In this document: in pieces, positions 34,018 through 42,016 of the stretch
Layout: the number at the start of each line of letters is the position of its first letter
How positions within the stretch are numbered: the first letter of the stretch is position 1
NCBI GenBank assembly: GCA_022845955.1
Contig: AP025576.1
Span: 3,038,001-3,102,000, forward strand
Origin: Lachnospiraceae bacterium
GTDB taxonomy: Bacteria; Bacillota; Clostridia; Lachnospirales; Lachnospiraceae
Length of the DNA stretch: 64,000 nt
Reading direction: 5' to 3'
Program-made: the position numbers and the translations under genes
The notes under the pieces: generated by a model
What the model saw: the letters and a program-made list of their open reading frames with translations, nothing else
The model's database searches: none
What the model was told of the DNA's origin: nothing

Positions 34018-35922
34018 ATGACAGCAAGACATAACTTTAAAATTCTCCCCGGGACACCATACCCTATGGGGGTATCCCTTACCGCTGATGGAAAAGTCAA
34101 CTTTGCCGCCGCACTCCATACCAAAGAAGAATGCGGTGTGCTTTTATATCTGCATGCGGCGGGCAAGCCGGTGCATCTGCCTTTTACGGAAAAAAACCGT
34201 GTGGGGAATATTTACTGTATGCAGCTGGAAGGGCTTGCCGATGTCAGCTTCCAGTATAATTTTTATGCGGGCGGGGAGATTATAACCGACCCGTATGCGG
34301 AGGTCATATATGGAAATGAACGCTGGGGCAGGCAGGCGGAGCCCAGGCTTCGCGGCGGGATAAGCCGCCGCGGCTATGACTGGGAGAATGATGCGCCCCT
34401 GATGACCCCACTGTCGGATACCATCCTCTATCTGATCCATCCCAGAGGCTTTACGCGCCATACCTCTTCCGGGGTAGAGCAGAAGGGAACCTTTGCAGGG
34501 CTGGCGGAGAAGATACCTTATCTGAAAGAGCTGGGGATAACGGCTGCCGAACTGATGCCTTCCTATGAATTCCTGGAGCTGGAAAAGCCGGAACACCGGG
34601 AAAGAAGTATGGCGGAAGCCAGGACTCATTATATGGATCCGCCCGCAGAAGAGGACGAGCCTCCCCGGATTAATTACTGGGGCTATAAAAAGGGTTATTA
34701 TTTTGCACCCAAAATGTCTTATTCCGCATCGGACTGCCCGGCGGAGGAATTCAAGGATATGATCAAGCAATTCCACCAGAACGGTATTGAGGTCATAATG
34801 CAGTTCTATTTTCCCGCCGATGTAAAGAGGGCCTATATCCTGGAAGTGATCAAGCACTGGGTATTTACTTTCCATGTGGATGGTTTCCATCTTTTGGGGA
34901 TCCATATGCCTACAGCCCTTCTTGCCACGGAACCCATGCTTGGAAATACCAAGCTCTTTTACACGGAAATCCCCTGTCAGGAAATCTATGACAACAATGA
35001 TATTCCGGTATATAAAAATCTGGCGGCCTATAATGATGATTTTATGTATGCCGCACGGCATTTCCTGAAAAGCGACGAAGGTTCTCTGCAGCCTATGCTG
35101 GGCCTGCTTAAGAAAAACCCTAAGCAGACCGGTGTCATCAACTATATTACAAATTATTCCGGATTTACACTGGCGGATCTTGTAGCCTATGACAGAAAGC
35201 ATAATGAGGCAAACGGAGAGGAGAACCGGGACGGGGAAACCTATAATGTGAGCTGGAACTGCGGCGCTGAAGGGAAAACAAGAAAGAAATCCATACTGGA
35301 TTTACGCTGGAAGCAGATGAGAAATGCTATGCTGATGCTGCTTACGGCGCAGGGAACGCCCATGATAGTGAGCGGGGATGAATTCGGCTTCAGCCATGGG
35401 GGAAATAACAATCCGTACTGTCAGGACAATAGCGTATGCTGGCTGAACTGGAAGCTCACGGAGTTAAACCGGGAATTCCTTGCTTTTGTCAGAGAGGCGA
35501 TTGCCTTCCGGAAGAGCCATCCTGTGCTTCACCGGCCGGAAGAGCCGACAATGATGGATTATATTGCCTGCGGCTACCCGGATCTGTCCTTCCACGGAGA
35601 AGAAGCCTGGAAGCTGGACGCTGATAATCTGAGCCGTCAGGCGGGCCTGATGTACTGCGGCTGTTATGCCAAAGTGGACAGGAGGAACGATGACCATTTC
35701 CTGTATCTTGCATATAATATGCATTGGGAAGAACACGATTTTGCTCTGCCCGCCCTTCCTCCCGGAATGAAATGGGCCAAGGTGCTGGATACGGCTTCCG
35801 GGGCACAGGAAGAGGGAGAAAACGGGAAAACGGCCGCCGTATCAGGGCGCTCCATACAGATATTTGAAAGCAGAGAAAAAACGGGTAAAGAAAAGCAGAA
35901 GGCAGGACAGAAAAAGAAGTGA
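34018..35922 (+). CDS. GlgX/TreX-like GH13 protein, catalytic residues lost
   Basis: A 634-residue protein with the glycogen debranching layout: N-terminal CBM48-like domain (10-100), GH13 barrel, C-terminal beta domain, and the family-specific block LADLVAYDRKHNEANGEENR (384-403). Three GH13 active-site regions are broken. Region I (DVVYNH in the family) reads Q263-F-Y-F-P-A; region II (GFRFD) reads GFHLL, so the nucleophile Asp is Leu293; region IV (HDGF) reads YSGF, losing the transition-state Asp at Ser381. Glu317 may be the remnant acid/base. It is intact and long, so a non-catalytic role such as glucan binding or regulation is likely. Followed by DUF5662 (GTGA overlap). Confidence 0.85.
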   Translation: MTARHNFKILPGTPYPMGVSLTADGKVNFAAALHTKEECGVLLYLHAAGKPVHLPFTEKNRVGNIYCMQLEGLADVSFQYNFYAGGEIITDPYAEVIYGNERWGRQAEPRLRGGISRRGYDWENDAPLMTPLSDTILYLIHPRGFTRHTSSGVEQKGTFAGLAEKIPYLKELGITAAELMPSYEFLELEKPEHRERSMAEARTHYMDPPAEEDEPPRINYWGYKKGYYFAPKMSYSASDCPAEEFKDMIKQFHQNGIEVIMQFYFPADVKRAYILEVIKHWVFTFHVDGFHLLGIHMPTALLATEPMLGNTKLFYTEIPCQEIYDNNDIPVYKNLAAYNDDFMYAARHFLKSDEGSLQPMLGLLKKNPKQTGVINYITNYSGFTLADLVAYDRKHNEANGEENRDGETYNVSWNCGAEGKTRKKSILDLRWKQMRNAMLMLLTAQGTPMIVSGDEFGFSHGGNNNPYCQDNSVCWLNWKLTELNREFLAFVREAIAFRKSHPVLHRPEEPTMMDYIACGYPDLSFHGEEAWKLDADNLSRQAGLMYCGCYAKVDRRNDDHFLYLAYNMHWEEHDFALPALPPGMKWAKVLDTASGAQEEGENGKTAAVSGRSIQIFESREKTGKEKQKAGQKKK

Positions 35923-36494
35923 CAACAGGAAAGAAGGCTTGGAAGCATTTTAAGACAATCACCCACCATAAATATCTGGTAATGAAGGGGTGTTTTGCGG
36001 TGGGATTGTATAAACAGGGGCTTACCCATGACCTCTCCAAATATTCCCCATCGGAATTCCTGGTGGGGGCCAGGTATTTTCAGGGGGACAGGAGTCCCAA
36101 TAATGCGGAGCGTGAGGAAAAAGGCTATTCCAGCGCATGGCTCCATCATAAAGGAAGAAATAAGCATCATTATGAATATTGGATAGATTACAGCATAAGG
36201 GAGGTACCGGGAGGTATTGCTCCGGTGGAGATGCCGGTTCCTTATGTGGCGGAAATGCTGATGGACCGGATAGCGGCATCCAAAGTGTACAAAGGGAATA
36301 AGTATACGGATGCGGATCCCCTCTTATATTTCCAGTCGGCCAAAGAGATCCCCATAATGCATGAACATACAAGGAAGCTGCTTCTTCGGCTTCTAACCAT
36401 GCTGGCTAAACAGGGGGAAGAGAAGACCTTTGCCTATGTGAGGGGAATGCTTCTTAAAAGGAAAAACAGGGAGACGACGGACAGGAATGGATAA
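35919..36494 (+). CDS. DUF5662-family protein
   Basis: A 191-residue protein, starting at GTG overlapping the stop before it. Conserved-looking His/Asp pairs (THHKYLV, GLTHDLSKYSPSEF, WLHHKGRNKHHYEYW) could bind a metal, similar to HD-like folds. No known function. It overlaps the diguanylate cyclase by 8 nt, so the three genes 34018-37488 form one operon. Confidence 0.8.
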   Translation: MTTGKKAWKHFKTITHHKYLVMKGCFAVGLYKQGLTHDLSKYSPSEFLVGARYFQGDRSPNNAEREEKGYSSAWLHHKGRNKHHYEYWIDYSIREVPGGIAPVEMPVPYVAEMLMDRIAASKVYKGNKYTDADPLLYFQSAKEIPIMHEHTRKLLLRLLTMLAKQGEEKTFAYVRGMLLKRKNRETTDRNG

Positions 36495-37488
36495 TTTTAA
36501 AACGCCGGAAGAGTTTTGTAGATTTTTATGGCATTGTTATCTGGAGCAGCGGGATATGCGGGATCTTAAGGAGGTGGCGGATGAGCGCCTCACCGTTATC
36601 GGAACCGGATCCCATGAAATAAGCAGGAACAGGGCGGAATTCCTGGAAGCGATGGACAGGGAACTGGAGAAATGGGATGGTGTATTTCTGATAGAGGACG
36701 AGTGGTATCAGGCCACCGAAATCCGGGAAAACCTGTACAGCGTCATCGGAGAGCTGAAAGCAAAGGAAAATGCGGAAGACAGGATTATCTATGACTTCAG
36801 CTTCCGCTTTTCCGTTCTCGTGGAAAAAAAGGAGGGAAACTGGTTTTTGCTGCAGATCCATCAGTCTATGCCCGATGTCAGCCAGGGTGATGATGAATTT
36901 TTCCCTCACAGGCTGATAGAACAGGAGAACCGTATCTTTCAGGAGAAGCTTACAGAAAAGACCCGGGAACTGGAAATGACAAACCGGCGTTTCCTTTATG
37001 AACTGCGTCATGATGAGCTGACAGGCCTTCTGAAGAGATATTGTCTCGAGGAAATGGTGGAAAAGTCCATGAAGGAGTGCGGACAGGGAACTCTTCTGAT
37101 GATTGACATAGATGATTTTAAAAAAGTAAACGATACCTTCGGACATCCTATGGGCGACAAGGTGCTGGTAGCTTTGGGGGAATGTCTCAGAAAGAATTTT
37201 TCACAGGATCTGGCGGGACGGATCGGCGGTGATGAGTTTATCCTGTATCTGGCCTGTGACGGAAAAAGCCAGGATACCCTGCGGGACAAGCTTTCCCGGC
37301 TGCGGGAGGACTGGGACGGGGTGATAGGAAAGCTGAAGCTGTCCTTCCCGGTGACCTTCAGTGTCGGTGTGGCCCATTACCCTTTTGACGGTGATAATTA
37401 CCGCGTGCTTTGGCCGGTGGCGGATAAGGCCCTGTATGAAGCCAAGAAAAGCGGTAAGGATAAAGTGTGCTTCGCTTCGGAAAGTTAG
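36487..37488 (+). CDS. Diguanylate cyclase with SnoaL-like sensor domain
   Basis: Makes cyclic di-GMP. The 333 residues hold an N-terminal SnoaL/NTF2-like domain (about 1-125), a short coiled coil (about 140-165) and a GGDEF domain with LTGLLKR and an intact RIGGDEF (247-251). No RxxD inhibitory site is seen before GGDEF. The NTF2-like pocket may sense a small ligand. Confidence 0.88.
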   Translation: MDNFKTPEEFCRFLWHCYLEQRDMRDLKEVADERLTVIGTGSHEISRNRAEFLEAMDRELEKWDGVFLIEDEWYQATEIRENLYSVIGELKAKENAEDRIIYDFSFRFSVLVEKKEGNWFLLQIHQSMPDVSQGDDEFFPHRLIEQENRIFQEKLTEKTRELEMTNRRFLYELRHDELTGLLKRYCLEEMVEKSMKECGQGTLLMIDIDDFKKVNDTFGHPMGDKVLVALGECLRKNFSQDLAGRIGGDEFILYLACDGKSQDTLRDKLSRLREDWDGVIGKLKLSFPVTFSVGVAHYPFDGDNYRVLWPVADKALYEAKKSGKDKVCFASES

Positions 37489-37501
37489 GAAAAACAGTGG
37501 A

Positions 37502-37529
37502 ACCAATGTGTCTCCTTTTACATATAGTA
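37502..37529 (+). promoter_or_regulatory. Candidate sigma-K promoter of the Cys-rich gene
   Basis: AC (37502-37503), 17-bp spacer and CATATAGTA (37521-37529), matching the AC / CATANNNTA pattern of late mother-cell promoters. The start site would be near 37535, giving a very short leader. Confidence 0.35.
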
Positions 37530-37540
37530 CTGTAAAGGAG
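37512..37540 (+). promoter_or_regulatory. Hairpin masking the Cys-rich gene's ribosome site
   Basis: CTCCTTTTACA (37512-37523 region) pairs with TGTAAAGGAG (37531-37540) with one bulge. The 3' arm is the Shine-Dalgarno site. No T run follows, so it is not a terminator. Confidence 0.6.
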
Positions 37541-37548
37541 ATGAGAAT

Positions 37549-37887
37549 ATGAACTGTTTATACTTATTATTACTTTTATGCTGCTGCGGCCAGTCCGGTA
37601 ACTGCGGCTGCCAGAACAACAACTGCTGCCACGATCATTGTGGCTGCAACTGCGGACATCAGTGCGGCTGCGGCTGTCAGAACAACAATTCCTGCGGCTG
37701 CCAGGGCAATAACAACTGCGGTTGTGTTTCCCCCTGCATGGATACTCCTGCAAGGCCCTCATGTCCCTGTGCGGATGTAAGACCTGAGCCTATTATTCCC
37801 AGGCCTGAACCCAGACCCAGGCCGGAGCCTATGCCCAGACCTTACCCTACATTCAGCGATGGAAAGACCTGCGGCTGTGAAGAATAA
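37549..37887 (+). CDS. Cys/Asn/Gly-rich protein with Pro-rich tail
   Basis: A 112-residue protein: hydrophobic start (MNCLYLLLLLCCCG), then about 45 residues dominated by Cys, Gly and Asn (NCGCQNNN-type units), then a tail with PRPEP-type repeats and a final CGCEE. The composition resembles cross-linked spore coat or exosporium proteins, and a candidate sigma-K promoter agrees, but no family is recognised. AAAGGAG precedes the ATG. Confidence 0.75.
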   Translation: MNCLYLLLLLCCCGQSGNCGCQNNNCCHDHCGCNCGHQCGCGCQNNNSCGCQGNNNCGCVSPCMDTPARPSCPCADVRPEPIIPRPEPRPRPEPMPRPYPTFSDGKTCGCEE

Positions 37888-37922
37888 CAAAAAGGCATCG
37901 GTTTAGAATGCCATAATAGGGA

Positions 37923-37969
37923 AACAGAAAGCGGCGGCTGTACAATTAGTGCAGACGCCGCTTTCTGTT
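37923..37969. terminator. Bidirectional terminator
   Basis: 14-bp perfect stem AACAGAAAGCGGCG (37923-37936) / CGCCGCTTTCTGTT (37956-37969), between convergent genes. Confidence 0.8.
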
Positions 37970-38003
37970 ATTTACGCAAACTTCGCAGCTGCCAAATGGC
38001 TTC

Positions 38004-39827
38004 TTAAAAATGCAGTTTTTTGTATAATTCAGAGAACATGTCTTTTCCTTTGAATATAAGAAGCCCGGTCAACAGAAGGAAGCTGATTCCGCTGCAGAGC
38101 ACGCACAGGTACTTTACGTGGGCGGCTCCCAAAATCAGGAGCAGTGCAGGAAGAAGGCCGTACAAGCCTGCCAAAATGTAGTAAATCATATATTCCTGCA
38201 CCTTCAGCCGCTGAACCCTGGTAATAATCAGCATGGATAACTGGATGAGCAGACAGACGGAAGGCAGCACGTAGTCTACAGACCAGCCATGCCGTCCTGT
38301 GGCATAATCCCAGATCAGACACACGCCGGAGATGAGAAGCATCTGCCAGATGGCGTTTTTCAGAAGATTATGCCTTTTGAAAAAGCCAAGGGCCAGAGCG
38401 AGCCACATGCTTAAGGAGCCGCCGATGACATAGGCGGACCAGCGCAGGGAAGGCGTGAAAATCAGATTCACCATAACCGCCGCGCAGGCGGCTGCGATAC
38501 AGCCAAAGGAAAACCATTGGAAAAAGCGCAGCCCCTTATACTCCACGGTTTTCCTGGCAGGAAAGCGATCTTCCAGGATAGTGGACTCCACGCCGAAGCT
38601 CTTCAGGAGCCGGAAAAAGTTCCGTTCCACATTCTGGTTCTGGAAGCCGGAAGCAAAGCTGAGAACCAAATCATCCGCAAAGGAGCACATGCTCAGTTCT
38701 ATTTTAGGCGTGCTGGTAAAGACACCGAACCGGCTGATATAAGAAGCATATTCTCCGGGCATGGATACCACGCCGAGGTTGGAAAAAACAGCTGTCACAT
38801 CTTTTTTGGCAAATTGGACACCCAGCTGCATGCCCAGATTTTTCAGTTCCAGGGGGAAAATGCGCAGAAAAGGGTTTTGCTCCAGGCTCATAAGGCTGCT
38901 CATCCTCCGACCCAGCCTGTCTTTCGTCAGCTCTTCACGGAAATAGAAGGCAGTTGCTTTTACCACATCCGCAAAAGAGAAATTTTCCTCAGCAAACAGA
39001 TAACCCGGTTCGATCCATCCGAAGAAATTCAGCATGGAGGAGGACGGGAAATATTTCCGAAGATTGACAGGAACCATGAGGATGACGGGCTTTCTGCGCT
39101 GCCGCCTGCTGCATTCCTCATGAATCGCACACAGAAAGACCGCTGTCAGGAAAACGGTCATGGAAACGCCGTACTCTTTTGCTTTCTGTAACAGTGCATG
39201 GCAGGAAACCAGCCCTTCTGTGACGTTCAGGTGTCCATAACCTGTCCGCACACCGGATATCTGATAGGCGTGCGCCTTTTTTTCCTTCTTTCCGCCTGCT
39301 TTGGTATAATATTTGGAAAATCCGTCGGATTCCTGATCCTCCGGGGTCATATCTTCCTCTGTAAATGAGATATCGGGCAGGTTTGCATCTTGGTACTTCA
39401 GAAGCAGATAGTTTTTTACCAGCTCCTTCAGGAACTGTATGGCGCCGGTGCCGTCCGTGAGGGCATGGAACACTTCAAAATTAATGCGGTTTTTATAATA
39501 GGTAACCTGGAAGAGCAGGGTTTTTCTGTCCCTGATATACAGATTCAGACAGGGAGGCTCCGTCTCTTCCTTTACCTCCGGTTTCAGTTCGCTCTTTTCC
39601 AGGTAATACCAGAAAAGTCCCTTGCGCATGACGGAAAGGAAAACGGGATATTTGTCAATCGTTTTATCCAGGGCAGCCTGAAGCCTGCCGCCGTCTGCAG
39701 GCTCCTTCAGCTCACAGTAGAAGCGGAATACCCGGGTATCCTTTTTGCTGCTGGTAGCCGGGAAGATTTTTGCTGCGTTGTCCAGTTTTCTCCAATACGA
39801 TCCTTTGGTGCCAAACACTTTATTCAT
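38004..39827 (-). CDS. Condensation-domain acyltransferase with membrane domain (DUF6320-like)
   Basis: A 607-residue protein. The N-terminal part (1-430) is a condensation/alcohol-acetyltransferase fold with the catalytic motif HALTDG (His121, H-x3-D-G). The C-terminal part (from about 437) has six membrane helices, as in DUF6320 proteins. Likely moves an acyl group at the membrane; substrate unknown. It overlaps the alpha/beta hydrolase by 8 nt. ATG 39827 is only one base from AAGGAG; GTG 39818 would be better spaced and may be the real start. Confidence 0.82.
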   Translation of the reverse strand: MNKVFGTKGSYWRKLDNAAKIFPATSSKKDTRVFRFYCELKEPADGGRLQAALDKTIDKYPVFLSVMRKGLFWYYLEKSELKPEVKEETEPPCLNLYIRDRKTLLFQVTYYKNRINFEVFHALTDGTGAIQFLKELVKNYLLLKYQDANLPDISFTEEDMTPEDQESDGFSKYYTKAGGKKEKKAHAYQISGVRTGYGHLNVTEGLVSCHALLQKAKEYGVSMTVFLTAVFLCAIHEECSRRQRRKPVILMVPVNLRKYFPSSSMLNFFGWIEPGYLFAEENFSFADVVKATAFYFREELTKDRLGRRMSSLMSLEQNPFLRIFPLELKNLGMQLGVQFAKKDVTAVFSNLGVVSMPGEYASYISRFGVFTSTPKIELSMCSFADDLVLSFASGFQNQNVERNFFRLLKSFGVESTILEDRFPARKTVEYKGLRFFQWFSFGCIAAACAAVMVNLIFTPSLRWSAYVIGGSLSMWLALALGFFKRHNLLKNAIWQMLLISGVCLIWDYATGRHGWSVDYVLPSVCLLIQLSMLIITRVQRLKVQEYMIYYILAGLYGLLPALLLILGAAHVKYLCVLCSGISFLLLTGLLIFKGKDMFSELYKKLHF

Positions 39828-40761
39828 TCTCCTTCAGAAATTGATTGATAATCGTGTAGCTTTCCTGTACATGGAAATATTTGATGCCCAGGGCAAAAAA
39901 GCCGTGGAGGGCATCCTGGATTCTGTGGATTTCCACCTCATTACCGGCATCCTTCAGCCTTTTTCCATACCATTCCCCTTCGTCCCGCAGGGGATCGAAC
40001 TGGGCCGTGAGAATCAGGGTACGGGGCTGGCCGGACAAATCCGGTTCCAGGATCGGGGCAAAATAAGGATTCTGCCGATCCGCCCCGTCGCTTTGGTAAT
40101 AATCCAGGTACTGGCACAGCTTCTGCCTGGTGAGCAGAAAATCACTGCCGTTTTCCCGGACGGAGGAAAAAGGGGAGGCTTCCGAATAATCATTGCTCAC
40201 CGCCGGATAGATGAGGATTTGCTGACGGGGCATGAACTCGCCCCGATCCCTTGCCATCAGAGAAAGGGCGGCAGCCAGGTTCCCTCCGGCGCTGTCTCCG
40301 ATTAGGGTGATACGGGAGGGATCCACATTCAGCAGAAACCGGTTGGTATAGATGGCTCTGGCCACTGCATAGCAATCCTCCAGCCCCGCGGGGAACCGGA
40401 ATTCCGGAGCCAGCCGATAACCGACGGAGACCACCACATGACCGGTATCCTTAGCCAGTCCCGCGCATACTCTCGTATAGGTATCCACGCTTTCCGTAAT
40501 CCAGCCTCCCCCATGGAGAAACAGAAGTACCGGCAGTGTATTTCCCTCCATCCCGTTCTGTACGGGAAGTTCTTCCCCCGCAAGATAGATCCGGGTAGGG
40601 ACCTCAAAGGATCCGTTATAGATTCTGGTATCTATGGTTTTGTAAAAACGCCTGAGCGGATCGATAGCCTTGATATTGGCAAAGGCCCGCGAGGACTGCA
40701 CATTTATATCACCGTAGGAAAGAGCCTTCAGGACGGTACGCATTGCTCTGTTTATTGCCAT
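39820..40761 (-). CDS. Alpha/beta hydrolase, hormone-sensitive-lipase family
   Basis: A 313-residue esterase-like enzyme with oxyanion motif HGGG (83-86) and nucleophile Ser157 in GDSAGG. The Asp of the triad is in AQFDPLRDEG and the His in DALHGFF. Coupled to the condensation-domain gene, suggesting that the two act on the same acylated lipid or glycan. A promoter and palindrome lie upstream. Confidence 0.9.
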   Translation of the reverse strand: MAINRAMRTVLKALSYGDINVQSSRAFANIKAIDPLRRFYKTIDTRIYNGSFEVPTRIYLAGEELPVQNGMEGNTLPVLLFLHGGGWITESVDTYTRVCAGLAKDTGHVVVSVGYRLAPEFRFPAGLEDCYAVARAIYTNRFLLNVDPSRITLIGDSAGGNLAAALSLMARDRGEFMPRQQILIYPAVSNDYSEASPFSSVRENGSDFLLTRQKLCQYLDYYQSDGADRQNPYFAPILEPDLSGQPRTLILTAQFDPLRDEGEWYGKRLKDAGNEVEIHRIQDALHGFFALGIKYFHVQESYTIINQFLKENE

Positions 40762-40777
40762 CTGTTAGTTTACCCAT

Positions 40778-40794
40778 ATTCTGCGGCGCAGAAT
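40778..40794 (-). promoter_or_regulatory. Palindromic operator
   Basis: Perfect 8-1-8 palindrome ATTCTGCG-N-CGCAGAAT in the leader, just after the promoter. A repressor site is likely; no regulator gene adjoins. Confidence 0.5.
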
Positions 40795-40809
40795 TCCTTT
40801 TCATAAAAA

Positions 40810-40838
40810 AGCATAGCACTATCTGGAAAAAAAGTAAA
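40810..40838 (-). promoter_or_regulatory. Promoter of the hydrolase-acyltransferase pair
   Basis: TTTACT (40833-40838), 17-bp spacer ending TGC, TATGCT (40810-40815) on the minus strand. Confidence 0.55.
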
Positions 40839-40849
40839 TGGACACTGTG

Positions 40850-41758
40850 TCAGACTTCTCTGCCCAAGTAACAGTTCAAAGCCTGTTTCATATCCTCCGG
40901 CAGGGGAGAAGAAAAATCCAAAGGCTTTCCTGTAATGGGGTGGGAGAATTCCAGACGGCAGGAATGCAGCGCCTGGCGGCGTATGAGGGCGGTATCCGGA
41001 TTGTATAGGAAATCGCCGATGATGGGATAGCCGATGTACTTCATATGAACCCGGATCTGGTGGGTACGGCCCGTTTCCAGATGAAGCGACAGCAGGGAAC
41101 AGCCATTTGCTTCCTCCAGCACCCTGTAATGGGTCACGGAAGGCTCCCCGTTCCGGAAATCTGCCATCCGCCGGATGGCGGAGTCCGGATCTCTTCCCAA
41201 GGGGACGTTTATTGTGCCGCAGGAGGGGAGGCCGGTGCCGCTTACAATGGCCAGATATTCCCGTCTTATTTCCCTCCTTGCAGCCATGGCCGACAGAATC
41301 CCGCCGCTTACCATATGCTTGGCAATGATAGTCAGGCCGGTGGTGTCCCGATCCAGCCGGTTGACGCAGCGAAAGACAAAAGGGATATCCTGTGCGGAAA
41401 AATACCAGGCCAGACCGTTTGCCAGGGAATTTTCATAATTATTCAGAGACGGATGGATTGGCATATCCGCCTCTTTATCCAGGATCATGAGATCCTCATC
41501 CTCATAGACAATATGGAGAGGAAGAGGAACGGGAGGGATTTTTTCGGAGACCCTGTCCTCAAGGATATTCACAGTAAGAAAGTCTCCTGCCTTCAGCGGC
41601 TGGATTACATAAACAGGCCTGTTGTTCAGCAGGATCCCCTGTTCATATTTCTTCAGATGCACCAGATTCTGGCCGGAGTAGCGTCTGCGTTTCAGAAATT
41701 GCTTTATAGTAAGGCCTTCTTCCTCGGCCCCGATTTCATATTGGATTGTCCGGTTCAT
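40850..41758 (-). CDS. RluA-family pseudouridine synthase
   Basis: Isomerises uridine in rRNA or tRNA. The 302 residues have an S4-like N-terminus (13-60) and the catalytic Asp136 in NRLDRDTTG, with LETGRTHQIRVH and GDFLYN later. Start set at MNRTIQYEIG; an upstream in-frame start at 41836 is unlikely. Target uridine unknown. Convention often labels such genes rluD/ylyB, which I leave open. Confidence 0.92.
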   Translation of the reverse strand: MNRTIQYEIGAEEEGLTIKQFLKRRRYSGQNLVHLKKYEQGILLNNRPVYVIQPLKAGDFLTVNILEDRVSEKIPPVPLPLHIVYEDEDLMILDKEADMPIHPSLNNYENSLANGLAWYFSAQDIPFVFRCVNRLDRDTTGLTIIAKHMVSGGILSAMAARREIRREYLAIVSGTGLPSCGTINVPLGRDPDSAIRRMADFRNGEPSVTHYRVLEEANGCSLLSLHLETGRTHQIRVHMKYIGYPIIGDFLYNPDTALIRRQALHSCRLEFSHPITGKPLDFSSPLPEDMKQALNCYLGREV

Positions 41759-41914
41759 TTTTTCTTTTTCCTGTCTGCTGTTGTGCGCCCTAAGCGTGCC
41801 TGTACCCAGTATATAGTATTTGGACCAAAGCTGCACTCTTAAAACCTGATGAACACAGAATTTTCACATTTTCAACAAATATTAGAAACATTTTCCCGTT
41901 AAAATCAAATAAGC

Positions 41915-41954
41915 TTAACATGTAAATTATTAACATGTATATGGTTAGCTTGTT
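41915..41954 (+). promoter_or_regulatory. Three direct repeats before the exporter operon
   Basis: TTAACATGTA (41915-41924), TTAACATGTA (41930-41939) and TTAGCTTGTT (41945-41954), exactly 15 bp apart, in an AT-rich region about 65 bp before the first adaptor gene. Such phased repeats suggest a multimeric regulator. Confidence 0.5.
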
Positions 41955-42016
41955 AACAAAATTGTTTCAAGAACGGATCATCTGAAGAAATGAGAATACC
42001 ATTGAGGAGGAGACGG

